Assembly (NCBI GenBank): GCA_030770425.1
Contig: JASJFT010000024.1
Location: forward strand, 270,906 to 334,905
Direction: 5' to 3'
From: Darksidea phi
Lineage: Eukaryota > Ascomycota > Dothideomycetes > Pleosporales > Lentitheciaceae
DNA length: 64,000 bases
The notes below the pieces were generated by a model, which was given only the letters and a program-made list of their open reading frames with translations, searched no databases and had not been told where the DNA came from. The position numbers and the translations under genes are program-made. Below, in pieces: positions 60,864 through 64,000 of this stretch (its first letter is position 1; every line of letters begins with the position of its first letter).

Positions 60864-61018
60864 TGATGGACTGGCACCAGGGGTGCTCAAGCGTAGCTAG
60901 CGCTCCGGCCATCAGCGAGCGTCCGCAGGCTATCCTACGCGTAGCCGTGGGCCCTCCCACCGCGCCAAAAGGATACGTATTGTTCTGATTAACGAATCGC
61001 TTAGAACAACTAGCTATA
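60864..61018 (+). repeat. Copia-type LTR fragment, copy 2
   Basis: Begins TGATGGACTGGCACCAGGGG, the same end as the 28902-29167 LTR read on its minus strand, and shares GCGTAGCTAGCGCTCCGGCC and CGCGCCAAAAGGATACG. Homology stops at AGCTATA, exactly where the next element begins. Confidence 0.75.
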
Positions 61019-62022
61019 ACGTGTTTACTTAGCGAGCGGCCATTCCAAGCGAGCGGCTACCCTTAAAATATACTAAAAAATCGAAAATCTATCTCTATAA
61101 CTATCTATTAATAATCTTTTAAATTTTAATAGAAGATAGATAGTACTTAGATAAAGATAATTAAGAATTTAAGAAATCTAAATATAGTTTAATATATATA
61201 CTTAATATCCTCTTTATCTAAGTACTATCTATCTTCTATTAAAATTTAAAAGATTATTAATAGGTAGTTATAAAAATAGATTTTTAATTTTTTAATATAT
61301 TTTAAGAGTAGTTATTTACTTAAAATAGTCGTTTATTAAGTAAATATATTAAATTATATTTAGATTTCTTAAATTCTTAATTATCTTTATAAGCTCTTTA
61401 ATTTAAATCTATAATATAGCTATTTTAGTTTAATTATAGTTTTAAATCTTATATAGATTTATAAATATTTATTTAATAAGTTTAAACTTAAATATCTTCT
61501 TTAAATAATTATTTTATTTATTATTATTTATCTCTTAATACTTTATAAAGGAGGTAGTTATTAAAAGATAAATATTAATTATTATAGACTAGTCTTAAAG
61601 TAAAACTATAATAAGTATTAATAATATTATTAATATCTATAAAAAGAAGATAAAGGGTTTTTACTTTATATTTTCTCTTATATAATAAGTAAACCTCTTT
61701 TTTAAGTAAGTCTAAGCTATAATAGATAGTATTTAGATAAAGAGATTATTAAATTCTTAAGATAAAAATTAATAATACTTAAGTTATTAAAGATTTCCTA
61801 AATTTAAAGGCTAAAATAGTATTATCTTAAGTTAGCTTAAGAAATAATAAATTTTAACTTTTAAAAATTTAATACTCTTTTTATTTAAATACTATCTATC
61901 TTCTATAAAAATTTAAAAGATTATTAATAGGTAATTATAGAGATAGATTTTTAATTTTTTAGTATATTTTAGGATTAATAGCTCGCTTATATTAATAGCT
62001 CGCTTGTAAAACATGTTATAGC
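61013..62022. mobile_element. AT-rich element with long terminal inverted repeats, non-coding
   Basis: About 1.0 kb. The left end (GCTATAACGTGTTTACTTAG) and the reverse complement of the right end (GCTATAACATGTTTTACAAG) match, with each end followed by AGCGAGC-type motifs and a ~75-bp arm (61084-61157; reverse copy 61876-61950). A further inverted copy of the arm lies inside at 61211-61285. No ORF survives and the interior is RIP-like AT-rich. It looks like a miniature inverted-repeat or deleted DNA transposon; possible TA target duplication at the ends cannot be separated from the repeat itself. Confidence 0.65.
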
Positions 62023-62874
62023 TTAATTATAGACACGAATCCTACCCGCTTATACCTCCGCCCGATGTCCACTCCAAGCTACGCCCAGCTCCCTTAGCGA
62101 AGAAATAGCCTCAGTACGCCTTTAAAAATCGTGAATACCATTTTCTAGATCGAGCGGCAGAAGGAGAAGCGGCCGTTGCGGTTTAAGCGGTAAGAACAAG
62201 GAACAGGCGCTTCATCTATCATGTAAAACCTTCGTGCAAAAGACGGCTTCGCCGTTGGAGTACCTAAAAGGCGCTGCGATACCATTAGTATGAGGCATAG
62301 AGATTGAGAGAAGTGGGCTTGGGGCGATATAGAGGAGCGTAACAACGGAGAGGGAAGTATAATACTCGCTAAGGTAGGACCGTGCGACCAGCACCAGCCC
62401 AAGCCCTTTACGCCCACGCTAGCTCTAAAAACTTCTTTTCTCCAAATGATAAGACTCTAAGGGTGCACTGAAGAGTTTAAACAGGAAAGGAACAAGTAAT
62501 ATGCCTGCTGTCGTGCAGAATCCAACGTTGGTATAAGCGCACAGCAACCACTTATATCCTGAGATTTCGTGAGACTAAAAGCCATCCTGATTCAAAGAGA
62601 GTTTCAGCGCATGCATCTGGCGATACACGGCGTCTGCAGCGGGTAAGAAGTTGAAGGCGGTTGCCGGCAGGTATAAATGCAGAGTACATCCCTCTAACAA
62701 GCCTATACTCTTATCTAATTAGGGCTTATACGTGATAGCGTATTGTGTTAGATAATGCATTCTCCATTGCTCTAAACCAGAAAGCCTACAAACTCTTAAG
62801 AAAAAAAAATTCCATTCTAACACGCAGTATACCTATCTATATTCTTCATTCTCTCCTCTCTCCTCTCCCCTTTC
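62023..62874. other. Spacer, no gene seen
   Basis: A 90-codon minus-strand ORF (62417..62145) has no recognisable content. The rest is empty apart from pyrimidine-rich sequence near the 3' end of the next gene. Confidence 0.45.
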
Positions 62875-64000
62875 CTACAACCCCGACCTAATCCGACAAT
62901 CGAAAAACCGCTCAAACCCGCCATTCCACGGCTGCCACTCAACACTCCCATCATCGCACCTGAAATCACCATCCTCGCCACACTTCTCGCCGATGAAGCC
63001 GTCCTGCGTGCCCGTACTCCACAGCGCGCGGCACCCGCCGTCGTACTGCCACGTGATCTGCGTCTTGTCCTTGTTGGTTGGGTCGCGAACTTCCATGAGG
63101 ATTTCGTTGGGGAGGTCGGGTGCTGTGAGCGGGGAGCCTTGGCCTTTGTTGCGGTCGTTGCCGTTGGAGTCTGTGAGGGTCCATCTGTGGGGGATGGATT
63201 AGTGGAGTAAGAGGCGATGAATGGATGACAGACTTACTGGACCTGAGAGAAATCGCCGTCCATCTGCTGGTGCACATGGATCGTCCACCTATCCGTGACA
63301 GGCGGCGGCGGCGGCGGCGGTGGTGGTGGAGGAGGAGGTGGCGGAGGTTCAGGCGTTGAGGACGATTGCGGTGGTGCCGATGATATTACGCTCGTTTCCA
63401 GTGTCGTCGGTGCGGGCGTCCCAGACGGACTCGTAGGCGCATCCCCATTCTCAACCAAATCTGGATCCAATTTCGCCAGTAGATCCTCCAGGTCATCCGC
63501 CCCGTCCATGATTGCCTGGGGGTTTGCGAGCTGCCTGTGGCCGTCTGGGCTAAGTTGCGGAGCCAGCGTACAAGCCGGACTGTCCTTCTTCGTCCGGATC
63601 TCAGAAACAGTGGTGGGTGCCGCGTTGCAGCCGATATCTTTGCGGCAGACGGTTGTCGTGCATGTTGTGGTGAGAGTGGTATCCGGAGTGGCAGTGCTGG
63701 CGATACAGGATGCTGTGCAGCGGTCTGCTGTTTTGGGGTCTTCGCAGTCTTCCGGGGCTGGGGTGGGATTGGGAGCTTGCGTTGGGTTGGGATCTGGGTT
63801 GGGATCTGGGTTTGGATCTGGGTTTGGATCTGGGTTAGGATCTGGATTGGGATCTGGGTTGGGATCTGGGTTGGGATCTGGGTTCGGATCTGGGTTCGGA
63901 TCTGGGTTTGGATCTGGGTTGGGATCTGGGTTCGGATCTGGGTTCGGATCAGGCATTGGATCTGGGTGGGGAGATGGATGGGGATCGGTGTAGGGTGAAG
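62875..64000 (-). CDS. C-terminal part of Pro-rich, Cys-rich protein with (DPNP)n tract; 5' end outside window
   Basis: Exon 63184..62875 and the preceding exon from 63238 to the window edge are joined by a 53-nt intron (GTAAGT...CACAG). The frame is open to position 64000, so the gene continues beyond. Order from the edge: a His/Pro/Asp-rich lead, about 14 DPNP units (63785-63955), a Cys/Thr-rich stretch (DCEDPKTADRCTASC, TTTVCRKDIGCNAAP), a Ser/Thr linker, a run of 16 Pro (coded by a GGC/GGT/GGA microsatellite on the plus strand), and a C-terminal ~135-residue domain with paired Cys (YDGGCRALW, GEKCGEDGDFRC, FDCRIRSGL). Similar Cys/Thr tails follow GH18 or subtilisin-type domains in some fungal secreted enzymes, but the catalytic part is not visible, so no function is assigned. 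Confidence 0.75.
63785..63955. repeat. 12-bp coding minisatellite, ~14 units
   Basis: Units GATCTGGGTT(N)G read on the minus strand as Asp-Pro-Asn-Pro. The third-position base between units varies (T, G, C, A) without changing the protein, so the repeat is maintained at protein level. Confidence 0.92.

Overview
This is nuclear DNA of a filamentous ascomycete (Pezizomycotina; a Dothideomycete would fit, but the species cannot be read from sequence alone). The evidence is short GT-AG introns of about 45-100 nt, fungal gene families (ECL1, Zn2Cys6 factor, GPI-anchored Cys-rich protein, M28 aminopeptidase), and a 16-kb AT-rich block in which CA and TG dinucleotides are all but absent, the mark of repeat-induced point mutation (RIP).

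Region 1 (1-27.9 kb) is gene-rich with balanced GC and mostly housekeeping: a prolyl-4-hydroxylase-like oxygenase, a GPI-anchored Cys-rich surface protein, a decayed ammonium permease, an EFM6-type eEF1A lysine methyltransferase, a decayed coiled-coil gene, methionine aminopeptidase 2 head to head with a membrane J-protein, mitochondrial porin, VPS29 (retromer), a HAL2-type bisphosphate nucleotidase, an ECL1-type lifespan factor, a 709-aa low-complexity repeat protein, an alanine-glyoxylate aminotransferase and a secreted M28 aminopeptidase. Exon structures were rebuilt by hand; each model closes in frame with GT-AG introns.

Region 2 (28.2-45 kb) is a RIP-degraded transposon block. It holds two nested Ty3/gypsy-like elements. 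The outer one (29755-44152, minus orientation, 435-bp LTRs, CCGGC target duplication) carries an inner one (29780-36816, plus orientation, 450-bp LTRs, TTTAT target duplication) inserted 25 bp into its left LTR. The last ~127 bp of the outer right LTR escaped mutation. A copia-type solo LTR lies at 28902-29167.

Region 3 (46.2-59.5 kb) is an island of catabolic or secondary-metabolism genes between two repeat-rich tracts: secreted agmatinase-like ureohydrolase and DHA2 drug/H+ antiporter (divergent pair), ABM monooxygenase-like protein, a VOC-family pseudogene, an NTF2/SnoaL-like protein, a cytochrome P450, a 2OG-Fe(II) dioxygenase and a Zn2Cys6 activator. It has tailoring enzymes, a transporter and a regulator but no backbone synthase in view.

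Region 4 (59.5-64 kb) is again repeat-rich: a second partial copia LTR copy in opposite orientation, a telomere-like inverted repeat, a 1-kb AT-rich element with terminal inverted repeats, and the 3' part of a gene with a (DPNP)n tract that runs off the window end.
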